From the NCBI GenBank assembly GCA_040414495.1, contig JBEDUI010000194.1, positions 1 through 36,847 on the forward strand: 36,847 nucleotides of DNA, read 5' to 3'. Under the pieces are notes generated by a model. That model searched no databases. It was not told the origin of the DNA and saw nothing but the letters and a program-made list of their open reading frames with translations. Source of the stretch: DATAVB01 sp040414495. GTDB lineage: Bacteria; Actinomycetota; Actinomycetes; Mycobacteriales; QHCD01. How positions within the stretch are numbered: the first letter of the stretch is position 1; every line of letters begins with the position of its first letter. Shown in pieces: positions 1 to 6,062 of this stretch. Both the position numbers and the translations under genes were made by a program.

Positions 1-247
1 GCAAGAATGCCTCGGTGGATAAGCCGGCTTGCTGCCCGGCGATATCCCGGGCCTGAAAATCCGCTAACTCCCGGCATCGGGCGAACTCCAGCAGCCGAAA
101 CGCCGACTCCATCTCCTCCAACGAATCGGCCGACTCCTGACCCGACGACCGCCAATATTCCGCCTCGACCAATCCCTGCACGACAGCATGCAACGACCCG
201 ATCAAATCCACCACGGGACGCGGGCCGATGCTTGTCGTGCTGCTCAT
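1..247 (-). CDS. DUF222 / 13E12-repeat family protein, N-terminal part only
   Basis: An open reading frame starts at the ATG at 247 and stays open to the left edge, giving 82 codons. The translation begins MSSTTSIGPRPVVDLIG and then carries an acidic and aromatic stretch, a helix with LLEFARCRELADFQARD, and LSTEAFL. This spacing matches the start of the actinobacterial DUF222 (REP13E12) family, where an Ala/Leu-rich helix with an ARxRELA-like segment is followed by a short S-T-x-x-(W/F)-L motif. Full-length members usually end in an HNH nuclease domain, which would lie outside this window. No clear Shine-Dalgarno precedes the ATG. These genes are often multicopy and associated with mobile elements. 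The family call rests on pattern recognition of a short N-terminus. Confidence 0.6.
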   Translation of the reverse strand, partial: MSSTTSIGPRPVVDLIGSLHAVVQGLVEAEYWRSSGQESADSLEEMESAFRLLEFARCRELADFQARDIAGQQAGLSTEAFL

Positions 248-616
248 GTCAAAACTCTAGAACGACCCACCGACAATTCTGGGCTCAGAAACCCTCCGCT
301 AAAAGAATTACTTCCGGTCACCCGATCGTCACAATCCGCGCCACATAAGCGATCCAGCCCAGTTGGCGAAATTGTCGTGACCTATCTGCACGACAGCTCT
401 GTAATTCACGACGGCCATTTGTGTGACGCTCGGGACTGTGCATCTAACAGCGTTTCGGGCCTGACACCCCAGCAGGGCCGGCGAGGCGCGCGGACAAAGC
501 CGACCGTCCGGAGCGGATGAGGTGTGCTTTCCCAGCCAGTCCGGGCTGGCGGGGCGGGAGTGCGTCAGTCGTCTGGGCACCGCGCGGCAGGCCGACGACT
601 TAAGCAACGCGCCGCC
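248..616. other. Intergenic region, 369 bp, no gene seen
   Basis: The stretch lies between the start of the DUF222 gene and the end of the next minus-strand gene. Its first half is less GC-rich than the rest of the window. The open frames here have low-quality translations and no ribosome binding site, so I call no gene. It holds a small hairpin (CCAGCC/GGCTGG, 532-549) and the larger stem at 567-600. A degenerate version of the 17-bp dyad described elsewhere (CCGTCC-N5-GGATGA, 504-520) matches only 10 of 12 arm positions, so I do not count it. Confidence 0.5.
567..600 (-). terminator. Hairpin terminator candidate behind the 299-aa gene
   Basis: Arms AGTCGTC (567-573) and GACGACT (594-600) pair perfectly around a 20-nt loop that contains a further CCGCGCGG palindrome. 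The stem begins 16 nt beyond the stop codon at 617 on the minus strand. There is no T-tract, as is common in actinobacteria. Confidence 0.4.
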
Positions 617-1516
617 CTACGCCGCCGGTGGCGCGAACCAGTCGGAGGAGACGGGAAACAGATAACGGTCGGCGGTGGTATTGAGAATTCCTCGCGCCTG
701 GCGGAAATGCTCGGATTGATCACGTAACAGCCGGCTGGCGGTCGTCGCGAAAACGGCTCGCTCGGCCGCCATCCGGTACCACCGGGCACCGAACCATTCC
801 AGCTGGGCCAGGCCGTCCGCATCGACCGGCACATCGTCCAAAGACTCGGCCACACCGGTCAACCGGGCCATCCGCGACGCATCCGCGCCCAGCCCCGAGC
901 GCAATGCATGGTCGGGAAACACGCCGCCCAAAAACAGCGCGGCATCGCCGAGCCGGCGCCAGATCCCGGCCTTCTCCGGCTCGGGTGCGGCCTCCAGCAG
1001 CACGGCCAGGCGCATCGGGTCCAGGTCATTCCACCGGCGCCGCCGCCATCCCTGTCGGGTACGGGTCCAGGTGACGCCGCTGGAAATCCGGGCGTACGAA
1101 GCGAGCAGTTCGGCCAGGAACAGCCGGTGCCATGGCTTGTCGAGATATGCGGTCAGGTTGGCCGAGTCGAAGACCGGGACCCGCATCCGGGTGCCGGTCC
1201 GCTCCACCCGGTAGCTGTGGGTGGCCAGATCCGCCGCGGTCCGGTGCACGGCGGCGGCAAAGACCAAAAACGGCGAGACAAACGCGAATCGCTCCGCGTC
1301 GGCCTGCCCGGCCACCAGGTTCAGCAGTTGCTCGGTCGTGCGCTGCCGGTCCAGCACGTCCAGCACCAGTGCCGGTTGCGCGCGCAGCGCCGCGACCCGG
1401 CGGTCCCGCGCCGCCGCCGGCACATCCTCCGCGCTCAACAGCACGGTCAGGTCCGCGTCGGTGAGGTGCTCCAGGTACGCGGATCCGACGACGTCGAGGT
1501 CATCTTCACTGCTCAT
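617..1516 (-). CDS. Hypothetical protein, 299 aa
   Basis: I do not recognise this family. The ATG at 1516 gives MSSEDDLDVVGSAYLEHL. The protein looks cytoplasmic and mainly helical, with no signal peptide and no clear membrane segment. The first third is rich in Ala, Leu and Asp. The middle has a basic patch with WTRTRQGWRRRRW. The C-terminal third has several aromatic residues (LEWFGARWYRMAAE) and ends in VSSDWFAPPAA. Amino-acid composition and codon use are consistent with a real gene. The ribosome binding site is weak (a GAAGA-like stretch about 8 nt upstream). It reads away from a 35-bp tandem repeat and appears to be a single-gene unit closed by the hairpin at 567-600. No function is proposed. 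Confidence 0.7.
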   Translation of the reverse strand: MSSEDDLDVVGSAYLEHLTDADLTVLLSAEDVPAAARDRRVAALRAQPALVLDVLDRQRTTEQLLNLVAGQADAERFAFVSPFLVFAAAVHRTAADLATHSYRVERTGTRMRVPVFDSANLTAYLDKPWHRLFLAELLASYARISSGVTWTRTRQGWRRRRWNDLDPMRLAVLLEAAPEPEKAGIWRRLGDAALFLGGVFPDHALRSGLGADASRMARLTGVAESLDDVPVDADGLAQLEWFGARWYRMAAERAVFATTASRLLRDQSEHFRQARGILNTTADRYLFPVSSDWFAPPAA

Positions 1517-1608
1517 GTCACGATCTTCGCGCGTCTCGGGCCGTTTTGCAGCGCCGTACCGCCCGGATTGCCGGATCTGGGCACCATCGCGCCCGTGGAC
1601 ACGCGAGC

Positions 1609-1695
1609 AACGCTCAGCCGATCGACCCGCTCGGCCCGCCAGAAACGCTCAACCGATCGACCCGCTCGGCCCGCCAGAAACGCTCAACCGATCGA
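1609..1695. repeat. 35-bp tandem repeat, about 2.5 copies
   Basis: Copies start at 1609, 1644 and 1679, exactly 35 bp apart. The unit begins AACGCTCARCCGATCGA and continues through a CCCGCTCGGCCCGCC stretch. The first two copies differ at one position (G or A at unit position 9) and the third is cut off after about 17 bp. The array fills the gap between the upstream end of the 299-aa gene and the stop codon of the DUF1348 gene. The period is not a multiple of three and no coding frame uses it. Confidence 0.85.
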
Positions 1696-1700
1696 AACAC

Positions 1701-2159
1701 TCAGCGCGTCGGGAACTCCACACCTCGCTCGTCGGCCGGTCGCGATCCAAAGATCCGACGCTCGCTCTCCTCGATCCGCGCATCGTTGATGCTGGCCTCG
1801 CGCCGGGCCATGAGGCCGTGCTCGTCGAACTCCCACAGCTCGTTGCCGTAACTGCGATACCACTGGCCGTCCGCGTCGTGCGATTCGTATTGAAAACGAA
1901 CCGCGATGCGATTTCCGTCGAACGACCACAGGTTCTTGCGCAGCGCGTAATCCAACTCGCGCTTCCACTTGGCGGTGAGGAATTCGACGATTGCGGCGCG
2001 GCCGGTGACAAAGGTGTCGCGATTGCGCCAAACCGAATCCTCGGTATAGGCCAGCGACACGCGCTCCGGATCGCACGTGTTCCAGGCGTCCTCGGCCGCC
2101 TGCACCTTGATCAGGGCGGATTCCCGGTTGAACGGTGGTACGGGTGGACGGTCAGTCAT
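1701..2159 (-). CDS. DUF1348 family NTF2/SnoaL-like protein
   Basis: The protein has 152 residues. It matches the DUF1348 group of the nuclear transport factor 2-like fold: an N-terminal PPFNRESALIKVQAAEDAWN helix, LAYTEDSVWRNRDTFVTGR, WKRELDYALRKNLWSFDGNR, FQYESHDADGQWYRSYGNE and a C-terminal MARREASINDARI motif. Members are small cone-shaped alpha+beta proteins of unproven function, often annotated as hypothetical isomerase- or hydrolase-like. The ATG at 2159 is chosen because CAGGGGG lies 8-9 nt upstream and because family members start shortly before the PPF motif; a longer in-frame extension exists but would cross the operators. The gene is divergent from a TetR regulator across 109 bp holding two inverted repeats, so it is very likely that regulator's target. 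Confidence 0.88.
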   Translation of the reverse strand: MTDRPPVPPFNRESALIKVQAAEDAWNTCDPERVSLAYTEDSVWRNRDTFVTGRAAIVEFLTAKWKRELDYALRKNLWSFDGNRIAVRFQYESHDADGQWYRSYGNELWEFDEHGLMARREASINDARIEESERRIFGSRPADERGVEFPTR

Positions 2160-2197
2160 AGTTGAGCCCCCTGTGTCGCAACTGCTGTCCGGTACAC

Positions 2198-2215
2198 GGA
2201 GAACGGCCGTTCTCC
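2198..2215. promoter_or_regulatory. TetR-type operator 1, perfect 18-bp palindrome
   Basis: GGAGAACGGCCGTTCTCC is a perfect 18-bp palindrome in the gap between the divergent DUF1348 and TetR genes. Its arms GAGAAC-N4-GTTCTC recur in the second site at 2237. It is the likely binding site of the adjacent TetR protein. Confidence 0.8.
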
Positions 2216-2236
2216 GGCACTCCTTACGGTACGCTC

Positions 2237-2254
2237 GGAGAACCAACGTTCTCT
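2237..2254. promoter_or_regulatory. TetR-type operator 2, imperfect copy
   Basis: GGAGAACCAACGTTCTCT keeps the GAGAAC-N4-GTTCTC arms of operator 1, with a non-palindromic CAAC centre. The centres of the two sites are 39 bp apart, close to four helical turns. This site ends 14 bp before the TetR start codon, which fits autorepression. Confidence 0.75.
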
Positions 2255-2268
2255 CTGTGGGTAGGCTA

Positions 2269-2829
2269 ATGGACCAGGACGCCGCGCGGACCCGGGTGCT
2301 CGACACGGCCGAGGAGCTCTTTTACGCCCGCGGTATCCAGGCTGTCGGAATGGACGAATTACGCGATGGCTGCGGGGTTTCGCTCAAAAGGCTGTACCAG
2401 ATTTTTCCGGCCAAGGAACAGTTGGTCGAGGCGTATCTGGAACGGCGCGACGTCCGCTGGCGCCAAGAGTTGGCCGATTACGTGGCCGGCCGCGACACCG
2501 ACGCCGATGGTCGGATCCTCGCCGTTTTCGACTGGCTACGGACCTGGTTCCGTAAGCCCGGATTCCGCGGCTGCGCGTGGATCAATTCCTACGGCGAATT
2601 GGGCGGGACCTCACCGGCGTTGACCCGCCAGGCCCGCCGGCACAAGAACGCGTTCAAGCGCTACCTGCGCGAGCTGGTCCGGTCGGCCGAATTGCCGGAT
2701 TCCTTGGTGGAGCCGATTTTCCTGCTGGCCGAGGGCGCCATGGTCACCGCCGGAATGACCGGCCGGTCGGATTCGGCCACGCATGCCAAAGATGCCGCCG
2801 CGGTCATGATCGCTGCGGCCCGGGCATAG
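2269..2829 (+). CDS. TetR/AcrR family transcriptional regulator
   Basis: This 186-aa protein has a typical TetR N-terminal helix-turn-helix: ARTRVLDTAEELFYARG (residues 6-22), then GMDELRDGCGVSLKRLYQIF with PAKEQLVEAYLERRD. The C-terminal domain (about 65-186) is helical, includes FRGCAWINSYGEL, and is the probable ligand-binding and dimerisation part. The ATG at 2269 follows GTGGGTAGG; a longer frame open upstream runs through the operators and is rejected. The gene is divergent from the DUF1348 gene, and two GAGAAC-N4-GTTCTC palindromes lie between them, so I infer that it represses both itself and the DUF1348 gene. The ligand is unknown. It ends just before a bidirectional hairpin. Confidence 0.93.
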   Translation: MDQDAARTRVLDTAEELFYARGIQAVGMDELRDGCGVSLKRLYQIFPAKEQLVEAYLERRDVRWRQELADYVAGRDTDADGRILAVFDWLRTWFRKPGFRGCAWINSYGELGGTSPALTRQARRHKNAFKRYLRELVRSAELPDSLVEPIFLLAEGAMVTAGMTGRSDSATHAKDAAAVMIAAARA

Positions 2830-2841
2830 GGCGTGTCTCGT

Positions 2842-2875
2842 AAATCCTCGGCCTGCCGCGCGCAGGTCAGGATTT
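2842..2875. terminator. Bidirectional terminator hairpin between TetR and DUF429
   Basis: AAATCCT (2842-2848) pairs with AGGATTT (2869-2875). Inside lies a second stem, CCTGC/GCAGG, with a CGCGC loop; the two stems are separated by a small internal loop (CGG opposite TC). It sits between two convergent genes that end at 2829 and 2885, and the A/T-rich outer arms would provide a short U-run in either direction. Confidence 0.75.
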
Positions 2876-2884
2876 GAGGAGCGG

Positions 2885-3565
2885 TCAGACCCAGATGGCG
2901 GCGCTCGAACCGTCCTCGAACACCTCCGGCGGATCCGGATAGCTGCGGGCAATCCCGGTCGCGACCCGGCGCGCCGTCCACGCCACCGCGGCCGCATCGA
3001 GCACATCATCGGTCCCGGCCAGCTCACCAGCCGGGCCCAATTCGTCCGGCACCGCAATTCCCTGCTGCACCAGCAATGCCCGTCGTCGCTGCATTCCGGC
3101 CCAGGTCTTTTTGCTCGCCGCCGGCGGCGTACCGGCCATGGTGGTGAAACACAGCTCGGGATGCACCTCGACCACCCGAATTCCGCATTCGGCCAGCCAT
3201 TGGTCGACTTCGAGAATTCGCCCGGCCAACGCGAATGCCTGCCGCGAAACCCCGGTCCCGGTCAATTCGCGATTACGGGTATTCGCCTGCGCCGGTCCGG
3301 GCATCAGCAACGCCGCCCGCACCGGCGTCATGAACAACGACTGCCAGCGAACGCCCAACAGCGCCCGTACCAGTTCATCGGCCTGCCGCCGTCCCCGCAC
3401 CGGAAGCCCGATCGGAATGTCAATACCCACCACGTCGACGCACCCGGCCGCCGCCACCAGATCGGCGATGTGCCGGGCCTGCACCGCCCGTACCGGCGTC
3501 CGGGCATCAGCGAGCACGATCCCGACCCAGCCGGTCCGGCACGCGTCCACTCCCAACACAACCAC
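2885..3565 (-). CDS. DUF429 domain protein (predicted RNase H-like nuclease)
   Basis: The product of 226 aa matches DUF429: N-terminal VVLGVDACRTGWVGIVL with the first conserved Asp, VVGIDIPIGLP with the second, RRQADELVRALLG, FMTPVRAALL, VEVHPELCF with a conserved Glu, and a C-terminal DDVLDAAAVAWTARR acidic segment. The family is predicted to adopt an RNase H-like fold; activity is not established in general. The start is the GTG at 3565, because the alternative ATG nearby is in another frame and the GVDACRTGW motif must stay near the N-terminus. It lies 25 bp behind the SHOCT membrane protein gene on the same strand, so the two may be cotranscribed. Confidence 0.85.
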   Translation of the reverse strand: MVVLGVDACRTGWVGIVLADARTPVRAVQARHIADLVAAAGCVDVVGIDIPIGLPVRGRRQADELVRALLGVRWQSLFMTPVRAALLMPGPAQANTRNRELTGTGVSRQAFALAGRILEVDQWLAECGIRVVEVHPELCFTTMAGTPPAASKKTWAGMQRRRALLVQQGIAVPDELGPAGELAGTDDVLDAAAVAWTARRVATGIARSYPDPPEVFEDGSSAAIWV

Positions 3566-3590
3566 GACGCCATCGTGCCGGATGTACGGC

Positions 3591-5099
3591 TCAGCCGGCT
3601 GGCGCGGCTCCCAATGACATCAGCTGCGCCTTTTCCCGCGCGTATTCATCGTCGGTCAGTACGCCCGCACTGTGCGCCTGATCCAGCCGCATCAGCAGAT
3701 CCAGCCGACCGCCCAACGCCGACAGATCCTCAGTGGACACAGTGGTCACCCGCGGTGGCTCGCTGGCCTTGGGCGGCGCCGGCGGCTCCGTCACCCGGGT
3801 TCGTTCCCCGTTCCCGGTAGGTCCGCCAGCCGGCCCGGTCCCGGCCACGGCTGCCTCCGGCGCGCGGGCGGCGATGTTCAGAACCAGTTCGACCAGACCC
3901 AGGTACAGCGCGACAAACGCGACGACCCAGATCAACACCGACAGGCTCGGCGAGGGCCAGAACAGCAGCAGCAACGCACCGACCGCGATCCCGGCCCAGC
4001 GCACCATCTTCAGATTCCGCTGCAGGAACGCGGCCAATGTGCTCAGCCGCTCCGGCAGGTTCAACCCGTCGATGAAAGCCTTTGTCCCCTCGACGAACCG
4101 TTCCCAGCGCGACTGCTCGTCCGGGACGATCTCCGTGCCGTTGGGCCCAGCCACCGCGGCGGCCGCCCGGGCCTGCGCGCGCTGTTCGCGGTACCCGGCC
4201 GCCTGCAGCTTCGCCGCCTCATAGCCCCGACGCGTCGCGGGAATGATGCCGATCCGTCCCCAAAGGATGGTGACCACCAGAATGCCGGCCAGGATCAACA
4301 CCAGCCACAATGTCCACGAGCGCAGGCTGTGCGTGACGCCGGAATACAGGGCGTCGGCGGCGTCCACATTGGCCGGTTTGACCCGACCCAGGATCGGACC
4401 GCGGGTCAACCGCAGCACCAGCAGCAGGATCAGGCACAGCACCACGGACGTGACCGTCCACGCCCGCAGCGTGCCTCGTCGGTTCCGGGACAGCACGATC
4501 GCACCGATCAACGTGCCGAGCATGGCCAGCCCCAGCCACAACCACAGCACCTTCAACGTGTCGATCAACGTATAGATCTGCGGGTGTTCGGCCTTGGTCA
4601 GCACAGTGACGCCGACAGTGTTGGGAATCAGGTTCAGCACCTGTCCGGCCAAACCGGTTCGGCGATCCGGCGGAATGGCGGCTTTCGCCTGCCCGATGTT
4701 GAAGGTCACCGACTGGCCGTTGACCAACTGGCTCTGCGCATTGCGCAGCGCGGTGCTGGTGACTCGCTCGAACGCGGCCGAGGTCAGCACCGTGCGCACC
4801 GCCCGGGTGACCAATGTGGACGCACCGTTCTCGATCGAAGAACGGAACTGCTGCAACCGCGGCGGCAATGCGTCAACGGCCTGCGTAATGGTCTGTTGGA
4901 CCTGCGGCGTGGCCAGCACCTGAGTGGCGACCGCGCTCTCGACCCGGGCCTGTATCGCCGGATTCGTAATGATCTTCTGCGTACTCGAAACGAAAACGCC
5001 CGTATTGATCACGTGCCGGCGCGTCCACAGCGACAAACTGGATCCGATCAGGCACACGGCACTGACGAAGATCAGCAAACCAACGAAGAAACGACGCAT
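3591..5099 (-). CDS. SHOCT-domain integral membrane protein
   Basis: This 502-aa protein has an N-terminal hydrophobic segment (residues 4-24), then a large domain of about 155 residues, probably extracytoplasmic, with repeated Ala/Val/Thr helices. Further membrane segments lie at about 184-204, 213-231 and 261-281, then a charged region with REQRAQARAAAAVAG, and two more segments at about 366-405. A Pro/Gly-rich linker leads to a C-terminal SHOCT domain: RLDLLMRLDQAHSAGVLTDD followed by EYAREKAQL. SHOCT is a short helical oligomerisation motif found at the ends of many unrelated proteins. The ATG at 5099 is followed directly by a basic MRRFF and the hydrophobic segment. Similar proteins are common in actinobacteria; their role is unknown. 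DUF429 follows on the same strand. Confidence 0.85.
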   Translation of the reverse strand: MRRFFVGLLIFVSAVCLIGSSLSLWTRRHVINTGVFVSSTQKIITNPAIQARVESAVATQVLATPQVQQTITQAVDALPPRLQQFRSSIENGASTLVTRAVRTVLTSAAFERVTSTALRNAQSQLVNGQSVTFNIGQAKAAIPPDRRTGLAGQVLNLIPNTVGVTVLTKAEHPQIYTLIDTLKVLWLWLGLAMLGTLIGAIVLSRNRRGTLRAWTVTSVVLCLILLLVLRLTRGPILGRVKPANVDAADALYSGVTHSLRSWTLWLVLILAGILVVTILWGRIGIIPATRRGYEAAKLQAAGYREQRAQARAAAAVAGPNGTEIVPDEQSRWERFVEGTKAFIDGLNLPERLSTLAAFLQRNLKMVRWAGIAVGALLLLFWPSPSLSVLIWVVAFVALYLGLVELVLNIAARAPEAAVAGTGPAGGPTGNGERTRVTEPPAPPKASEPPRVTTVSTEDLSALGGRLDLLMRLDQAHSAGVLTDDEYAREKAQLMSLGAAPAG

Positions 5100-5270
5100 G
5101 ACTTGCTCCTACGGCTGTACTGCGCTGTCCGCAGGCCACCCTGCGGCTAGGGTGACCCGCGGACGCGCGGCGTTCCTCACCCGCAAAAGGCGGGATCGAA
5201 CGCCAGGCCGGCCGGCTGACCACCCCCGTTCCGGGCCCGACCAGGCCCCAGGTCCCCGGCCAACGAGCTC

Positions 5271-5293
5271 GGGCGTGTCTCAAGAGACCGCCC
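5271..5293 (-). terminator. Hairpin terminator behind the Arg-rich peptide gene
   Basis: GGGCG-t-GTCT pairs with AGAC-CGCCC (9 bp with one bulged T) around a CAAG tetraloop. On the minus strand it starts 5 nt after the stop codon of the 24-aa gene, as expected for a transcript ending there. There is no clear U-run. Confidence 0.55.
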
Positions 5294-5298
5294 TACGA

Positions 5299-5373
5299 TC
5301 AGCGGCGCCTGCGGCTGACCCGACGCGCGGTCCGCCGCGACGTACGGCGGGCGACTCGGCGTGAAGCGAACAT
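5299..5373 (-). CDS. 24-aa arginine-rich small protein
   Basis: This short reading frame has an ATG at 5373 preceded by GGAGGTAGCA, a near-perfect Shine-Dalgarno at ideal spacing. The product starts MFAS and then runs as a four-residue repeat: RR-VA, RR-TS, RR-TA, RR-VS, ending in RRRR. Twelve of its 24 residues are Arg. A helix would carry a continuous basic face, suitable for binding nucleic acid or acidic lipids; that is inference. The gene lies 46 bp behind a DUF6325-like gene on the same strand and is followed within 5 nt by a hairpin, so it is probably the last gene of that unit. I have an impression that similar tiny RR-repeat proteins occur in other actinobacteria, but cannot verify it here. 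Confidence 0.65.
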   Translation of the reverse strand: MFASRRVARRTSRRTARRVSRRRR

Positions 5374-5419
5374 TGCTACCTCCAGTGAATTGCCTGCAGG
5401 GCAGGGAAATCAGGCGTGA

Positions 5420-5956
5420 TTACGCCTTGGCCATTTCCTTGCTGTGCAGGTCCTTGGCCTCCTCGGCCGAGAGCAGGCCGATGCCGATGAGGTCGAGTGG
5501 GCTGATGAAGCCGTCGCTGATCCGGTACCCGCCGGCCCGCGCGACCGCGTCGCGCAGCGGCACGGCCCAGTGGTGCTCGAGCAGCAGCAGCGCCGCCGCC
5601 GATCCGTTCGGGATCTCCTCGAGTACGTCCCACGCATCGGCGTCGGAGAAGACCTCGATGCCGTCGGCCGCGGCCTCGGCCCCGGCCACCGCTCCGGCCT
5701 CCATGCCTTTGTCGCCCTCGATCCCCAGGCCGACGAGCGCCCCGACCTTGCTGCCCAGCTCGGCTGCCTGCTTGTCGCTGAGGTTGCTCAGGTGCGCTAC
5801 CTCGATCTCGCCATCGGCGTCCTTGTGTACCGCGAGCGCGTCGATCACGCGGACCGTGTCGTTCTCCCGCAGACGTTCCAACTCGGCGATGATTTCGCCG
5901 TGGAAGTTCGGCTCCGGGAAACCCAGAACAATCAGCTGTACGGGTCCAATTGCCAT
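5420..5956 (-). CDS. DUF6325/DUF1269-like protein, 178 aa
   Basis: The protein begins MAIGPVQLIVLGFPEPNFHG, continues with a VIDALAVHKDADGEIEV strand pair, has an Ala/Gly/Glu-rich middle (about 70-100), and then SAAALLLLEHHWAVPLRDAVARAGG. The order GPV-x-hydrophobic strand, (L/A)(I/V)x(K/R)DADG, and a late LLEHxWA..L..A segment is shared with the 151-aa protein at 11867-12322, so the two are paralogous. Family members are small predicted ferredoxin-like or glycine-zipper proteins of unknown function. The ATG at 5956 has GGGAGG about 8 nt upstream; the longer open frame is rejected. Upstream lie an 11-bp element and a 17-bp dyad, both also found in front of the paralogue. The Arg-rich peptide gene follows. 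Confidence 0.82.
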   Translation of the reverse strand: MAIGPVQLIVLGFPEPNFHGEIIAELERLRENDTVRVIDALAVHKDADGEIEVAHLSNLSDKQAAELGSKVGALVGLGIEGDKGMEAGAVAGAEAAADGIEVFSDADAWDVLEEIPNGSAAALLLLEHHWAVPLRDAVARAGGYRISDGFISPLDLIGIGLLSAEEAKDLHSKEMAKA

Positions 5957-5998
5957 CTGACTGCCTCCCTCAGTGGCGACACTGACGCCACCCCCGGG

Positions 5999-6009
5999 CG
6001 TCATGCCGA
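5999..6009 (-). promoter_or_regulatory. Shared promoter element TCGGCATGACG
   Basis: The 11-mer TCGGCATGACG (minus strand) lies 33 bp downstream of the dyad at 6043-6059 and 42 bp upstream of the start codon. The same 11-mer occurs 34 bp downstream of the dyad in front of the paralogue (12341-12351). The position would suit a -10 or start-site region. It overlaps one arm of an inverted repeat, TGACGCC-N7-GGCGTCA (5983-6003). Confidence 0.5.
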
Positions 6010-6042
6010 GACTCAGCCTGGGCCGCCGCACCCAGCCGCGCC

Positions 6043-6059
6043 TCATCCAGCACGGGTGA
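6043..6059. promoter_or_regulatory. 17-bp dyad operator, site 1
   Basis: TCATCC-AGCAC-GGGTGA is an exact match to TCAYCC-N5-GGRTGA. It lies in the gap between DUF2252 and the DUF6325-like gene, centred 95 bp upstream of the latter's start codon. Confidence 0.7.
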
Positions 6060-6062
6060 CCA

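Noticed and set aside
504..520. Further dyad CCGTCC-GGAGC-GGATGA
   Set aside because: Two mismatches in the left arm and placed behind, not before, the nearest genes.
329..607. Possible 92-aa gene in the first intergenic region
   Set aside because: No Shine-Dalgarno, unusual composition and no recognisable motif.
3672..5150. Long plus-strand open frame opposite the SHOCT membrane protein
   Set aside because: Gln/Arg/His-rich composition and no ribosome binding site; the minus frame shows membrane helices and a SHOCT domain.
5138..5154. Inverted repeat CACCC-N7-GGGTG upstream of the SHOCT membrane gene as a dyad site
   Set aside because: The arms resemble the dyad half-site, but the left T is missing and the spacing differs from the fixed 5 bp.
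2829..5281. Shared 11-mer GGGCGTGTCTC at 2829-2839 and 5271-5281 as insertion-sequence ends
   Set aside because: No transposase, target duplication or further identity; the second copy is explained by a terminator stem.
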